From assembly GCF_914271485.1 (NCBI RefSeq), contig NZ_CAJZAG010000009.1, positions 331,305-395,304 on the forward strand: a stretch of DNA of 64,000 bases, read 5' to 3'. Both the position numbers and the translations under genes were made by a program. Below the pieces are notes generated by a model that saw nothing but the letters and a program-made list of their open reading frames with translations, was not told where the DNA came from and did not search any database. The DNA is from Cupriavidus pampae (GTDB taxonomy: Bacteria; Pseudomonadota; Gammaproteobacteria; Burkholderiales; Burkholderiaceae). Numbering within the stretch: position 1 is the stretch's first letter; every line of letters starts with the position of its first letter. Below are positions 1 to 8,963 of this stretch, one piece after another.

Positions 1-1547
1 AGCACGATCGCACCCGCATGGCCCATGGTCTCGTCGTACGGCAGCAGGATCTCCACGTCATGCCCGAGCGCACGCAACGCGTCCTGCGTGGCCTCGGGAA
101 AGCGCGATTCGAGCTTCAGCGTGTCGCTGGTCTGGCCCCAGGTGCGGCCTAGCAGCCACCGCGGCGCGTCGATCGCGGCCTGTGGATCCATGCCGTAATG
201 GACGATGCGCGAGAACACCGCGGACTGGGATTGCGGCTGCCCATCGCCGCCCATGTTTCCGTAGACGAGCGTGCGGCCATCGTTCAGCCGCGCCATGGCG
301 GGGTTCAGCGTGTGAAACGGCTTGCGCCCCGGCATCAGCGGATTGCGCGCGCCAGGGTCGAGAGAAAAGCTGCAACCGCGGTTCTGCCAGTTGACGCCGG
401 AGACCGGCAGCACGATGCCGCTGCCGAACTCGTGATAGATGCTCTGGATAAAGCTGACGGCCACACCGTTGCGATCGATCGCGCCCATCCACACCGTATC
501 GGCCGGACCCATGCCCTCGCCCCACGGCAGCACCGCGTCGGGCCGGATGCGCGCGGCCGCGGCATCGAGCCAGGGCGGCGCAAGCAGGTCGCGGACATCG
601 ACTTCCATATAGGCCGGGTCGGTAATATGGCGGTCGCGCACGCGAAACGCCTGCTTGGTGGCCTCCACGCACGCATGCACGAAGGCCGGACCGCCAGGGT
701 CCGTGCCCAGCCAGTGGTCTTGCGCGAGCCGGTCGAGCTGCCCGAGGATCAGCAGCGACACGAGCCCCTGCGTGGGCGGCGGCATGTTGTAGACCGTGCC
801 GAGCGAATGCGCGAGCGCGAGGGGCGTCTTCCAGACTGCGCGATGCGCCTGGAGATCGGCCAGCGTCAGCGGGCTTCCTACCCCTTCCAGTTCGCCGGCA
901 AGCGTTTGCGCAAGGTCGCCACGGTAGAAGTCGTCGAAGCCCGCCTGCGCGAGCTGTTCGAGCGTGGCGGCCAGGCGCGGCTGCCGAAACCGCTGGCCCG
1001 CCTTCGGCAGTCCGCCCGACAGGAACGTCGCGGCAAATCCGGGCATGTCGTGCAGCTCGTCCGCCTTGAGCGCGACGCACGCGGCCTGGCTCCGCGTCAT
1101 CGGTACGCCGTCGCGCGCATAAGCGATGGCATCGGCCAGCAGGCGCGCACGCGGCAGCCGGCCGCCGAGCGCCTCGCGCGACCACTCGAGCGCCGCATGC
1201 CAGCCGGAGAGGGTCCCGGCCACGGTATTCGCGGCCATGCCGCCACGCGTCGGCACGCGGTCGAGGCCCGCCTCCCGATAGCGGGCGATGGTGGCGGCAC
1301 CCGCTGCCGCGCCGCAGGCTTCGAGCCCGCGCGGCGCCTCGCCCGGCCGTGCGATCAGCCAGAAGCCGTCGCCGCCGATGCTGTTCATATGCGGGTAGAC
1401 CACCGCGATGGTTGCCGCCGCCGCCACCATGGCCTCGACGGCATTGCCGCCCTCGCGCAGGACGGCCGCCGCGCTCTGCGCGGCCAGCGCATGGGGTGCG
1501 ACGGCCATGCCACGGCTGCCGCGACTGGGTTGAAGATGAAAGCTCAC
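1..1547 (-). CDS. Gamma-glutamyltransferase, soluble type (3' end outside window)
   Basis: N-terminal nucleophile hydrolase that transfers or hydrolyses gamma-glutamyl groups, for example from glutathione. The frame is open from a GTG at 1547 to the window edge, about 515 codons. It shows the IGGDGFW substrate-site motif near the N-terminus and a DTVWMGAID segment whose Thr (about residue 351) aligns with the autocleavage nucleophile. There is no signal peptide, so it is probably cytoplasmic, unlike the lipoprotein homologue at 33.3-35.3 kb. The GTG is preferred because an in-frame TAA lies just upstream and the protein then begins SFHLQPSRGSRG; an ATG at 1508 is the alternative. The GntR gene upstream and the palindrome at the promoter suggest local repression (inference). 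Confidence 0.88.
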   Translation of the reverse strand, partial: MSFHLQPSRGSRGMAVAPHALAAQSAAAVLREGGNAVEAMVAAAATIAVVYPHMNSIGGDGFWLIARPGEAPRGLEACGAAAGAATIARYREAGLDRVPTRGGMAANTVAGTLSGWHAALEWSREALGGRLPRARLLADAIAYARDGVPMTRSQAACVALKADELHDMPGFAATFLSGGLPKAGQRFRQPRLAATLEQLAQAGFDDFYRGDLAQTLAGELEGVGSPLTLADLQAHRAVWKTPLALAHSLGTVYNMPPPTQGLVSLLILGQLDRLAQDHWLGTDPGGPAFVHACVEATKQAFRVRDRHITDPAYMEVDVRDLLAPPWLDAAAARIRPDAVLPWGEGMGPADTVWMGAIDRNGVAVSFIQSIYHEFGSGIVLPVSGVNWQNRGCSFSLDPGARNPLMPGRKPFHTLNPAMARLNDGRTLVYGNMGGDGQPQSQSAVFSRIVHYGMDPQAAIDAPRWLLGRTWGQTSDTLKLESRFPEATQDALRALGHDVEILLPYDETMGHAGAIV

Positions 1548-1560
1548 AAGACGATCCGCG

Positions 1561-1578
1561 ATTTATGTATACATAAAT
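1561..1578. promoter_or_regulatory. 18-bp perfect palindrome, likely GntR operator
   Basis: The sequence is ATTTATGTATACATAAAT, identical to its reverse complement, and ends 13 bp before the GTG start of the gamma-glutamyltransferase. Its core ATGTATACAT fits the GT-N-AC style of operators of FadR-type (FCD) GntR regulators, and such a regulator is the next gene upstream. Binding here would cover the -10 region and the start of the transcript. The assignment to this regulator is inference. Confidence 0.6.
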
Positions 1579-1599
1579 TTCCTACGGTATCGTTTGCAA
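1571..1599 (-). promoter_or_regulatory. Candidate promoter of the gamma-glutamyltransferase gene
   Basis: On the minus strand TTGCAA (1599-1594) is followed after 17 bp by TTATGT (1576-1571). The -10 hexamer lies inside the palindrome, so the transcript would have only about 15-20 nt of leader. Confidence 0.45.
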
Positions 1600-1740
1600 C
1601 ATGTGTGCCAAAGGCGATCGCCCTCCACCCGCGATGTGCGGGGACACGGCCCGCAGGGCCGATCACGGGGGAGATAAGGGGCCGAGAAGGGCGTCGGGAA
1701 GGGTGCCGGCAAGCTACCGGGTTGCCCGGTAACAGCCCCG

Positions 1741-2532
1741 TCAGCCGAAACGCCTGCGCCGTGCAGGTGCGTTCGGGACTTCGGGCCGCACAAGGCTGGT
1801 GCGGGCCTGCTCGAGCCGCTCCGTCGTCAGGCGGCTCACTTCCGCACGGCCATCCTCGATATGCGCTGACAGCAACGCAACCGCGCGGGGGGCATCACGC
1901 GTGGAAAGCGCAGCGAGAATCGCACCATGCTCATCGTAGGTCAGCGAAATTCGCGTCCCGAACGCAAAGTCGAGCCGACGGATGATGCGGATGCGGTCTG
2001 TCACCTGCTGATGGACAGCGGCAGCCTCGGGATTGCCGGCCGCATGCACGATGGCCAGATGAAACGCCTCGTCCAGTTCGGACACACGCTGGCCATCGTC
2101 GAGCCGCTCGGCAACCGGTACGCGCCAGATGGCATCGAGTTCGGACACGAGTTTCGCGACCACCGCGGGCGCGTCGAAGCGCGCCGCCATGGCAGACGCT
2201 CCAGATGCTCCAGACGTTTCCCGCGTCCCCGGGCCGCACAGCCGCATGACCGCATGCGTCTCCAGCAGCGTGCGCAGCTCGTACAGGGCCTCGAAGCGCG
2301 CGAGGTCCAGCGGCACCACTTCCCAGCCGTTGCGGTAGTAGCCACGCACGAGGCCATCGCCCTGCAGCCGCTGCAGCGCCTCGCGTACGGGCGTGCGCGA
2401 GATGCCGAGCCGCTCCGCCACGTCGTTCTCCGTGAAGCGATCCCCGGGCAGCAGCCGGAACGCGAAGATGTCGTCGCGCAGGCTCTGGTAGGCCGCATGC
2501 GAACGCGACGGCCGGTCGGCGCGCGCGGTCAT
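1741..2532 (-). CDS. GntR-family transcriptional regulator, FCD (FadR-like) subfamily
   Basis: A 263-residue regulator. Residues about 12-75 form the winged helix-turn-helix, including DVAERLGISRTPVREAL; the rest is an all-helical FCD ligand domain with the expected FHLAIVHAAGN segment, whose His and neighbouring Asp/Glu residues usually bind a metal and a small organic acid. The ATG shares its A with the radA stop codon (TAATG), so translation is probably coupled to radA. The frame stays open upstream into radA, but that part is antisense-like composition and not protein. The downstream neighbour is the gamma-glutamyltransferase with a matching palindromic operator, its likely target. Confidence 0.9.
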   Translation of the reverse strand: MTARADRPSRSHAAYQSLRDDIFAFRLLPGDRFTENDVAERLGISRTPVREALQRLQGDGLVRGYYRNGWEVVPLDLARFEALYELRTLLETHAVMRLCGPGTRETSGASGASAMAARFDAPAVVAKLVSELDAIWRVPVAERLDDGQRVSELDEAFHLAIVHAAGNPEAAAVHQQVTDRIRIIRRLDFAFGTRISLTYDEHGAILAALSTRDAPRAVALLSAHIEDGRAEVSRLTTERLEQARTSLVRPEVPNAPARRRRFG

Positions 2533-3899
2533 TATTCCAGATGCCGCACGCGGTCGATGGCCTGCTCGATGCGCTCCACCGCGATCACCTCGATGCCTTC
2601 GATCGGCTGCTTCGGCGCATTGGCTTTTGGAATCACCGCGACCGTAAAGCCGAGCTTGGCCGCTTCCTTCAGGCGTTCCTGCCCTCGCGGGCTCGGACGG
2701 ATCTCGCCGGCCAGGCCGACTTCGCCGAACACCACCAGACCACGCGGCAGCGGCTTGTTGCGCATCGACGAATGAATCGACAGCAGCACCGCAAGATCCG
2801 CGGCTGGCTCGGTGATCTTCACCCCGCCCACCGCGTTCAGGAATACGTCCTGATCGAAGCACGCGATGCCCGCATGCCGGTGCAGCACCGCCAGCAGCAT
2901 CGCCAGCCGGTTCTGCTCGAGCCCGACCGCAAGGCGGCGCGGATTCGGCACGCCGGCGCTGTCGACCAGCGCCTGCACTTCCACCAGCAGCGGCCGCGTG
3001 CCCTCCTGCGTCACCAGCACGCACGAACCGGGAACGGACTCCTCGTGCTGCGACAGGAACAGCGCCGACGGATTGCTGATGCCGCGCAGCCCCTTCTCTG
3101 TCATCGCGAACACGCCGAGCTCGTTGACCGCGCCGAAGCGATTCTTGAACGCGCGGATCAGCCGGTGCGAGGAATGCGTGTCCCCCTCGAAATACAGCAC
3201 TGTATCGACGATATGCTCGAGCACGCGCGGGCCGGCCAGACTGCCTTCCTTGGTCACGTGCCCCACCAGGATGATCGTGATGCCACTGCTCTTGGCGATG
3301 CGCGTCAGCTGCGCCGCGCATTCGCGCACCTGCGCCACCGAGCCCGGCGCCGACGTCAGCGCCTCCGAGTACAGCGTCTGGATCGAATCGATCACCGCCA
3401 CCTCGGGCTTCTCCGCCTCCAGCGCGGCCTGGATCTTCTCCAGCTGGATCTCGGGCAGCAGCCCCATCGACGGGCTATCCACACCGAGCCGCTGCGCGCG
3501 CAACGCGATCTGCGCGCTCGACTCCTCGCCGCTCACATACAGCACGCGTCGTTCGCCAGCCAGATTGGCCAGCGCCTGCAACAGCAGCGTCGACTTGCCG
3601 ATGCCGGGGTCGCCGCCGATCAGCACCACGCCGCCGGCCACCAGCCCGCCGCCGAGCACGCGGTCGAATTCGTCGATGCCGCTCGAGAAGCGCGGCACAT
3701 CGGCCGCGTCGATATCGGACAGCTTGCGCACCACAGCCGAGGCCGCCAGCGGCTGGAACCGCCGCGTCGCGGCCGAGTTGGTATCGGCGACGGTTTCGAC
3801 CAGCGTGTTCCACTGCTGGCAATGCGGGCACTGGCCCTGCCAGCGCGGCGCCGTGCCACCGCATTCGGTGCACGTATAGACAGTCTTGTTCTTGGCCAA
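2532..3899 (-). CDS. radA: DNA repair protein RadA (Sms)
   Basis: A branch-migration ATPase that works with RecA in recombinational repair. The 455 residues begin with a four-cysteine zinc finger (C10, C13, C24, C27), continue with a RecA-like ATPase (Walker A GDPGIGKS at 96-103), carry the diagnostic KNRFG motif near residue 260, and end in a Lon-protease-like domain. Length is normal for the family. It lies 34 bp downstream of alr and overlaps the GntR gene by one base, so alr, radA and gntR look like one transcript. Confidence 0.97.
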   Translation of the reverse strand: MAKNKTVYTCTECGGTAPRWQGQCPHCQQWNTLVETVADTNSAATRRFQPLAASAVVRKLSDIDAADVPRFSSGIDEFDRVLGGGLVAGGVVLIGGDPGIGKSTLLLQALANLAGERRVLYVSGEESSAQIALRAQRLGVDSPSMGLLPEIQLEKIQAALEAEKPEVAVIDSIQTLYSEALTSAPGSVAQVRECAAQLTRIAKSSGITIILVGHVTKEGSLAGPRVLEHIVDTVLYFEGDTHSSHRLIRAFKNRFGAVNELGVFAMTEKGLRGISNPSALFLSQHEESVPGSCVLVTQEGTRPLLVEVQALVDSAGVPNPRRLAVGLEQNRLAMLLAVLHRHAGIACFDQDVFLNAVGGVKITEPAADLAVLLSIHSSMRNKPLPRGLVVFGEVGLAGEIRPSPRGQERLKEAAKLGFTVAVIPKANAPKQPIEGIEVIAVERIEQAIDRVRHLE

Positions 3900-3933
3900 G
3901 CCCGCTTCCTTTATTTTTTTCTCGATTTGGGGG

Positions 3934-5043
3934 TCAGTGCGCGTCTGCCGTCCCGCTTACCGTGGCCACCGTGGTCGGCACCCGCGGCGCCAGCGCGCAC
4001 ATCAGCTCGTAGCCCACCGTGCCGCTGGCCGCGGCCACATCGTCGATCGGCAGGCCCTGTCCCCACAGCGTCACCGGCGAGCCCACGCGCGCCTTCGGGC
4101 ACGGCGTCAGATCCACGCAGAGCATGTCCATCGACACGCGGCCCACGAGCTCCGTGCGCACGCCATCGACCAGTACCGGCGCGCGCAGCTCGCCCCAGCC
4201 GCTCGCGTGGCGCGGGTAGCCGTCGGCATAACCGCACGCCACCACGCCAATGCGCATCGGCCGCTCGGCCGTGAACAGCGAGCCATAGCCGACGGTATCG
4301 CCCACCTGCAGGTCCTGCACCGCGATCACCTCGCTGTGCAACGACATGGCGGGCTGCAGTCCGGTGTCGGCGATATCGGCCGCGCGCCCGCTCGGCGAGG
4401 CGCCGTACAGGATCACGCCGGGCCGGACCCAGGCCCGATGCGATTCCGGATGCCACAGCACGGCGGCCGAGTTGGCCAGGCTGGCCTCGCCCGGCAGGTT
4501 CGCGGTGGCGCTGTCGAACGCCTCGATCTGATGCGCGATGCCGCGCGGGCCGTCGGCATCGGAGAAATGCGTCATATGGACGATGCTGCCCACGCACGAC
4601 ATGGTGCGCGCGCGCTCCCAAGCGGTGCGGTATTGCGCCGGCCTGAAGCCAAGGCGGTTCATGCCGGTGTTGAGCTTGAGCTGCAGTGCGAGCGGACCAC
4701 GCGGCCGCGCTTGTTCGAGCATGCGCAATTGCTCCTCGCAGTGGACTGCGGTAGTCAGGCGGTATTGCTCCAGCAGCGCCACGTCCTGCGGCTGGAAGAT
4801 GCCTTCGAGCAGCAGAATCGGGCCCTGCCAACCCAGCTCGCGCAGTTGTACGGCTTCGCTGAGGTCCAGCAGGCCGAACCCGTCGGCGCCGCGCAGGCCG
4901 GCGAACGCACGGCGAATGCCGTGGCCGTAGGCATTGGCCTTGACCACGGCCCAGACGCGCGCGCCGGGCGCGCGCTGGCGCACGACCTCGAGGTTGTTGG
5001 CGAGGGCTGGCTGGTGGATGACGGCTTGGATCGGTCTTGGCAT
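3934..5043 (-). CDS. alr: Alanine racemase
   Basis: A PLP-dependent racemase that makes D-alanine for peptidoglycan in the cytoplasm. The PLP lysine is K35 in VVKANAYGHG, and the second catalytic residue, a Tyr, lies in the VGYGSLF segment about two thirds along. The 369 residues are typical for a fold-type III barrel plus C-terminal beta domain. Only one alr is in the window, consistent with a housekeeping copy. It is the first gene of the alr-radA-gntR run. Confidence 0.96.
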   Translation of the reverse strand: MPRPIQAVIHQPALANNLEVVRQRAPGARVWAVVKANAYGHGIRRAFAGLRGADGFGLLDLSEAVQLRELGWQGPILLLEGIFQPQDVALLEQYRLTTAVHCEEQLRMLEQARPRGPLALQLKLNTGMNRLGFRPAQYRTAWERARTMSCVGSIVHMTHFSDADGPRGIAHQIEAFDSATANLPGEASLANSAAVLWHPESHRAWVRPGVILYGASPSGRAADIADTGLQPAMSLHSEVIAVQDLQVGDTVGYGSLFTAERPMRIGVVACGYADGYPRHASGWGELRAPVLVDGVRTELVGRVSMDMLCVDLTPCPKARVGSPVTLWGQGLPIDDVAAASGTVGYELMCALAPRVPTTVATVSGTADAH

Positions 5044-5565
5044 GGGAAAGATTTAGGGAACATCCACGGGTGGGACGGGTCCGTTGAAAGACCGGTGCGC
5101 TGGAAAAGCGGTGTCGTCAGGGTAGACCCCGTCACCGCCCCGCAAGTGCCCGGCGTTTCAGAACGTGTTGGAACCGTGGTGGCTGGCATCGCACGTGCTA
5201 GGGCCATGGGCCCGAACCCTGGGCCATCGAGGGCATGCGCGCCGCGCAGCCGATATTTGAACACAGTTGGATGCGGATTCCGGGAATCGATTCCGCCACC
5301 CGCTGTCAAAAAGGCCGTCCGCCACTGTGCTGAAATGTCGCGTTTTCGTGATATAAAGCCGGACGCTCAGGCCATGTTTTATAAGTGAAGCAATATGTCC
5401 ATGACGGTCAGGCAAGCCTCGCGGCGAGCAAATGTCACGCATCCGCCCCACTTTGACACGGCCACCGCGCCTGGTTCCCTGCAAGCCGCGACGCTGCCGG
5501 TTGGCGCGCACCCGACCGCCCCGCCCGTCCATAGGGGCGCCCGTGATGGAGACAAAGTCGACAGT
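5044..5565. other. Intergenic region between divergent alr and lplT
   Basis: About 520 bp without a convincing gene. An in-frame extension of lplT upstream to 5395 has the composition of non-coding DNA and is not accepted. A TATAAA near 5350, 18 bp after TGCTGA, is a weak candidate for the lplT promoter. No terminator or riboswitch was recognised. Confidence 0.5.
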
Positions 5566-6885
5566 ATGAAGAAGGGTTTCTACACCATCATGGCCGCGCA
5601 GTTTTTTTCGTCGCTGGCCGACAATGCGCTGCTTATCGCAGCCATCGCCCTTCTTACCGAATTGCATTCCCCGCAGTGGATGACGCCGCTGCTCAAGCTG
5701 TTCTTCGTGCTCTCGTACGTCGTGCTCGCCGCCTTCGTTGGCGCGTTCGCTGACTCGATGCCGAAGGGGCGCGTGATGCTGATCACGAATGCCATCAAGA
5801 TCGTCGGTTGCGCCATCATGATGTTCGGGTTGCACCCGCTGCTGGCCTACGGCATCGTCGGCTTCGGCGCGGCGGCGTACTCGCCGGCCAAGTACGGCAT
5901 CCTGACCGAACTGCTGCCGCCGGAAAAACTCGTGATGGCCAACGGCTGGATCGAGGGCCTTACAGTCGGCTCGATCATTCTCGGTACCGTGGTGGGCGGC
6001 GCGCTGATCTCGGTGCATGTGTCCGACATCCTGCTGCGTCTGGACGTACCCTACGTCGACACCGGCATCAACACCCCGGCCGAAGCGGCCATGGTGGTGA
6101 TCATGCTGTGCTATCTGATCGCCTCCATCTTCAATATCTTCATTCCCGACACCGGCGCACGCTATCCGGCGCAGGAAAAGAACCCGATCAAGCTGATCGC
6201 CGAGTTCGGCGACTGCTTCGTTGCACTGTGGCGCGACAAGCTCGGCCAGATCTCGCTGGCCGTGACCACGCTGTTCTGGGGCGTGGGTGCCACCTTGCAG
6301 TTCATCGTGCTCAAGTGGGCCGAACACTCGCTCGGGCTCAACCTCTCGCAGGGCGCGCTGTTACAGGCCGTGGTGGCCGTCGGCGTGGCGGTGGGCGCGA
6401 TTGCCGCGGCTGCCCGGATCCCACTCAAGCGCTCGCTGTCGGTGCTGCCATTCGGCGTGGCGATGGGCGCCACGGTCATGCTGATGGCGTTCTATACGAA
6501 GGACGCGATGCCGGCCGTGACGCTGGACATCATGGGCTGGCACATGCCGCTGTACATGGCCATCGCCTACGTGTTCCTGGCGATCGTGGGCGCGATGTCG
6601 GGCTACTTTGTGGTGCCGATGAACGCGCTGCTGCAACACCGCGGACACGTGCTGCTGTCGGCCGGCCATTCGATCGCGGTGCAGAATTTCAACGAGAACG
6701 TATCGGTGCTGCTGATGCTGTGCCTGTATGCGCTGCTGATCAAGCTCAACTGCCCGATCGGCTTCGTGATTGTCGCGCTGGGGCTGTTTATCTGCATCAC
6801 GATGTACCTGGTGATGCGACTGCACCGCTACAACGTGCGCGTGTTCAACTCGCTGGCGATGATCGGCGAGGATAAGCACCACTGA
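5566..6885 (+). CDS. lplT: Lysophospholipid transporter LplT (MFS)
   Basis: An inner-membrane flippase of the major facilitator superfamily that imports lysophospholipids for re-acylation. From the ATG at 5566 it has 439 residues, starts MKKGFYTIMAAQFFSSLADN as in betaproteobacterial LplT proteins, and shows about 12 hydrophobic segments. GGAG at 5548-5551 is a somewhat distant ribosome site. The usual partner acyltransferase Aas is not adjacent. The frame extends 57 codons upstream without membrane-protein character, so the internal ATG is preferred. Confidence 0.92.
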   Translation: MKKGFYTIMAAQFFSSLADNALLIAAIALLTELHSPQWMTPLLKLFFVLSYVVLAAFVGAFADSMPKGRVMLITNAIKIVGCAIMMFGLHPLLAYGIVGFGAAAYSPAKYGILTELLPPEKLVMANGWIEGLTVGSIILGTVVGGALISVHVSDILLRLDVPYVDTGINTPAEAAMVVIMLCYLIASIFNIFIPDTGARYPAQEKNPIKLIAEFGDCFVALWRDKLGQISLAVTTLFWGVGATLQFIVLKWAEHSLGLNLSQGALLQAVVAVGVAVGAIAAAARIPLKRSLSVLPFGVAMGATVMLMAFYTKDAMPAVTLDIMGWHMPLYMAIAYVFLAIVGAMSGYFVVPMNALLQHRGHVLLSAGHSIAVQNFNENVSVLLMLCLYALLIKLNCPIGFVIVALGLFICITMYLVMRLHRYNVRVFNSLAMIGEDKHH

Positions 6886-6946
6886 GACATCACTGACACC
6901 GCCCGGCCGGGGCTGCCCCTGCGGCGCGCCCCGGCAGGCATAGCGG

Positions 6947-8098
6947 CTAAGGCCGTGCCACGCGCTCTCTGGCGCGCGCTTCCCAGCCGTCCGGCACCAC
7001 AAACCCCCGCGATATCTCGATCCATCCGTCCTGACCGCCCGCGCCAAGCGGCGCCAGCTCGCACAGCATGACGGGCGACTCGCGCCGCCAGCTGTGGTCG
7101 GGATGGGCATCGGCAAAGCGCTCGGCCAGCGCCGCGTGCAACGCGCCCACGTCTTCGAGCACAGGCTCGCCGTCGGCCGGCGTGATGCCCAGCCTCAGAC
7201 CCGACAGCCAGTCCGCACGGGGTAGCCGGCACCACCGCGAGCCGGGTCGCGTGCTCGCGCGCGTGGACCAGTCTTCGATGGTGGACCACCATCCACGCAG
7301 GTGATCGGGCGCAATGCCAAGCGCGTCGAGCCCAGGTGGCGTCCTGCCGTTGCGATAGAACAGCCAACCAAGCAGATAGACCTCGCCGCGATCGATGCCA
7401 CCGCCCAGCGCGGCAAGCGCTTCGGCCGTCCGGCCGAGCGGAAGCTGGCGCCGCACGATATGGTCGAGCTTGTCGCCGAGCCGGTCCACGAGGTTCGGGC
7501 CGACGAACGCGCGCAGGTCGGCAACCGGCGCCTCAGTCATGCCGGCACCAGCGGTTGCATCGACGTGAAGGTAGAACTTGGTGGCCATTTCCCAGTGCAC
7601 CACCTCGCCCTGCGCCGGGTCCCGCCAGACGAAGTCCAGTTCGCCGAGCGTGCGGATGCCGTGATCGTGCCGCTGGCGCACGGGCACATTGGCGGCCAGC
7701 AACTCCAGTCCAAACGCATGGCTCAGCGCGAAATGCAGCAGGCGCTCGGCATGGCGCCCGAGCCGCAGGCTGCGATTGCCGGCCCGTGCACCGGCGTCCG
7801 CACCGAGCTCGGCAAGGGTCTCCGGCAGCGTGGCCGGCGCGGCCGCTGCCAGCCAGCGCACCCACGCGTCGCGCGGCGCGGCCGGCCAGCGAGCAAGCTG
7901 GAAAGCAGGCGCGACAGAATCGGGAATCGGCAGGCGCGACAGCAACGGCGGCGCCAGCGAGCACCATGCCAGATCGCGCACACGCTGCGAGGGCGCGCCG
8001 CGCCACAGCGGCAATACCTCCGCCACCCCGTCGGGGCCGGCCAGTGCCGGTCCGCCGGGGCTCAGGGCGTGCGCGAGGTCAGGCTTGAGCTCCCGCAC
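6947..8098 (-). CDS. DUF1853 family protein
   Basis: No biochemical function is known to me for this family. The protein of about 383 residues has the family pattern: RVRDLAWCSLAPPLL near the N-terminus, LGRHAERLLHF, then TLGELDFVWRD and VHWEMATKFYL. The E...LD...HWE.A.K spacing resembles the core of PD-(D/E)XK nucleases; that resemblance is inference. The GTG at 8098, preceded by GAGG, is chosen as start; an ATG at 8140 lies deeper in the upstream glycosylase gene. It overlaps the uracil-DNA glycosylase by about 20 bp and ends the tsaB-rimI-UDG run, so a DNA-maintenance role is possible. Confidence 0.75.
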   Translation of the reverse strand: MRELKPDLAHALSPGGPALAGPDGVAEVLPLWRGAPSQRVRDLAWCSLAPPLLSRLPIPDSVAPAFQLARWPAAPRDAWVRWLAAAAPATLPETLAELGADAGARAGNRSLRLGRHAERLLHFALSHAFGLELLAANVPVRQRHDHGIRTLGELDFVWRDPAQGEVVHWEMATKFYLHVDATAGAGMTEAPVADLRAFVGPNLVDRLGDKLDHIVRRQLPLGRTAEALAALGGGIDRGEVYLLGWLFYRNGRTPPGLDALGIAPDHLRGWWSTIEDWSTRASTRPGSRWCRLPRADWLSGLRLGITPADGEPVLEDVGALHAALAERFADAHPDHSWRRESPVMLCELAPLGAGGQDGWIEISRGFVVPDGWEARARERVARP

Positions 8099-8963
8099 GA
8101 TCGTGGACCTCGCGTGCCAGGCACAAATCCTCCCACGCACGCGCCTTGTCGGACAGCGTGCGTAGCAGGTAGGCCGGGTGATAGGTCACCACGACCGGAA
8201 TGCCCTCGTACTCGTGCACCGTGCCGCGCAGCTTGCCGATCGGCGTGGTCGTGCGCAGCAGCGACTGCGCGGCAAACCGCCCGAGCACCACGATGACCTT
8301 CGGCCGCAGCAGCGCGATCTGCTGGCGCAGGTACGGCTCGCACTGCGCCACTTCGTCCGGCGCCGGATCGCGGTTCTCGGGCGGCCGGCACTTGAGCACG
8401 TTGGCGATAAATACGTTGCGACCGCGCGCGAGGTTCAGCGCGCCCAGCATGTTGTCGAGCAGCTTGCCGGCCTGGCCGACGAACGGCTCGCCCTGCAGGT
8501 CCTCGTTCTGGCCGGGCGCCTCGCCCACGAGCATCCATTCGGCAGCGCGATCGCCCACGCCAAACACGGTCTGGGTACGCGTCTCGCACAGGCCGCAGGC
8601 CGTGCAACCGGCCACGCTCGCTTCGAGCCCGGCCCAGTCGAGCGTCGCGATCTCCGCCGCGCGCTGCGGCAAAAGCGGGCTCACGATATCTGGCGCCGGC
8701 GCCCGGCCCACGGCCGGCGCGCCATCACGCCCGCCGGCGCCGCGCGCTTCCGCCGTGGCGCCCACCGGCGCGTCTTGCGCGGGTGCGCGCTGGGCCGCAG
8801 GCTCGGCCTCGGCCGTCTCGCCGGCATCCGCCAGCGCCACCACGTCCTCGGCAGGCTCCGCCGCGACGATTGCGACGCGCGGCAGCCATTCGGTGCGAAT
8901 GCCCAGCACTTCCAGAAACTGCGCGCGGCGATGCACGGCGTTCTCCTTCACGGTATCCGTCAT
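8079..8963 (-). CDS. Uracil-DNA glycosylase, family 4 (Fe-S type)
   Basis: It removes uracil from DNA to start base excision repair. The catalytic domain covers roughly the last 200 residues, with motif GEAPGQNED, then PFVGQAGKLLD, and the HPAYLLR motif. A CTAC pair plus the Cys in LKCRPP and in AQCEPYL match the 4Fe-4S ligand pattern. The first ~95 residues are an Ala/Glu-rich stretch, longer than in most relatives and probably a flexible linker. The ATG at 8963 shares its A with the rimI stop (TGATG); a GTG at 8966 is an alternative. Translation is probably coupled to rimI. Confidence 0.92.
   Translation of the reverse strand: MTDTVKENAVHRRAQFLEVLGIRTEWLPRVAIVAAEPAEDVVALADAGETAEAEPAAQRAPAQDAPVGATAEARGAGGRDGAPAVGRAPAPDIVSPLLPQRAAEIATLDWAGLEASVAGCTACGLCETRTQTVFGVGDRAAEWMLVGEAPGQNEDLQGEPFVGQAGKLLDNMLGALNLARGRNVFIANVLKCRPPENRDPAPDEVAQCEPYLRQQIALLRPKVIVVLGRFAAQSLLRTTTPIGKLRGTVHEYEGIPVVVTYHPAYLLRTLSDKARAWEDLCLAREVHDRAGAQA

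Noticed and set aside
198..1985. Long open frame on the plus strand across the gamma-glutamyltransferase
   Set aside because: It is antisense to a well-supported gene; its Arg/Ala/His-rich composition is typical of the opposite frame of high-GC coding DNA.
2532..3321. GntR frame continuing upstream as a 526-codon protein
   Set aside because: The extra part lies within radA in another frame; the true regulator starts at the TAATG overlap.
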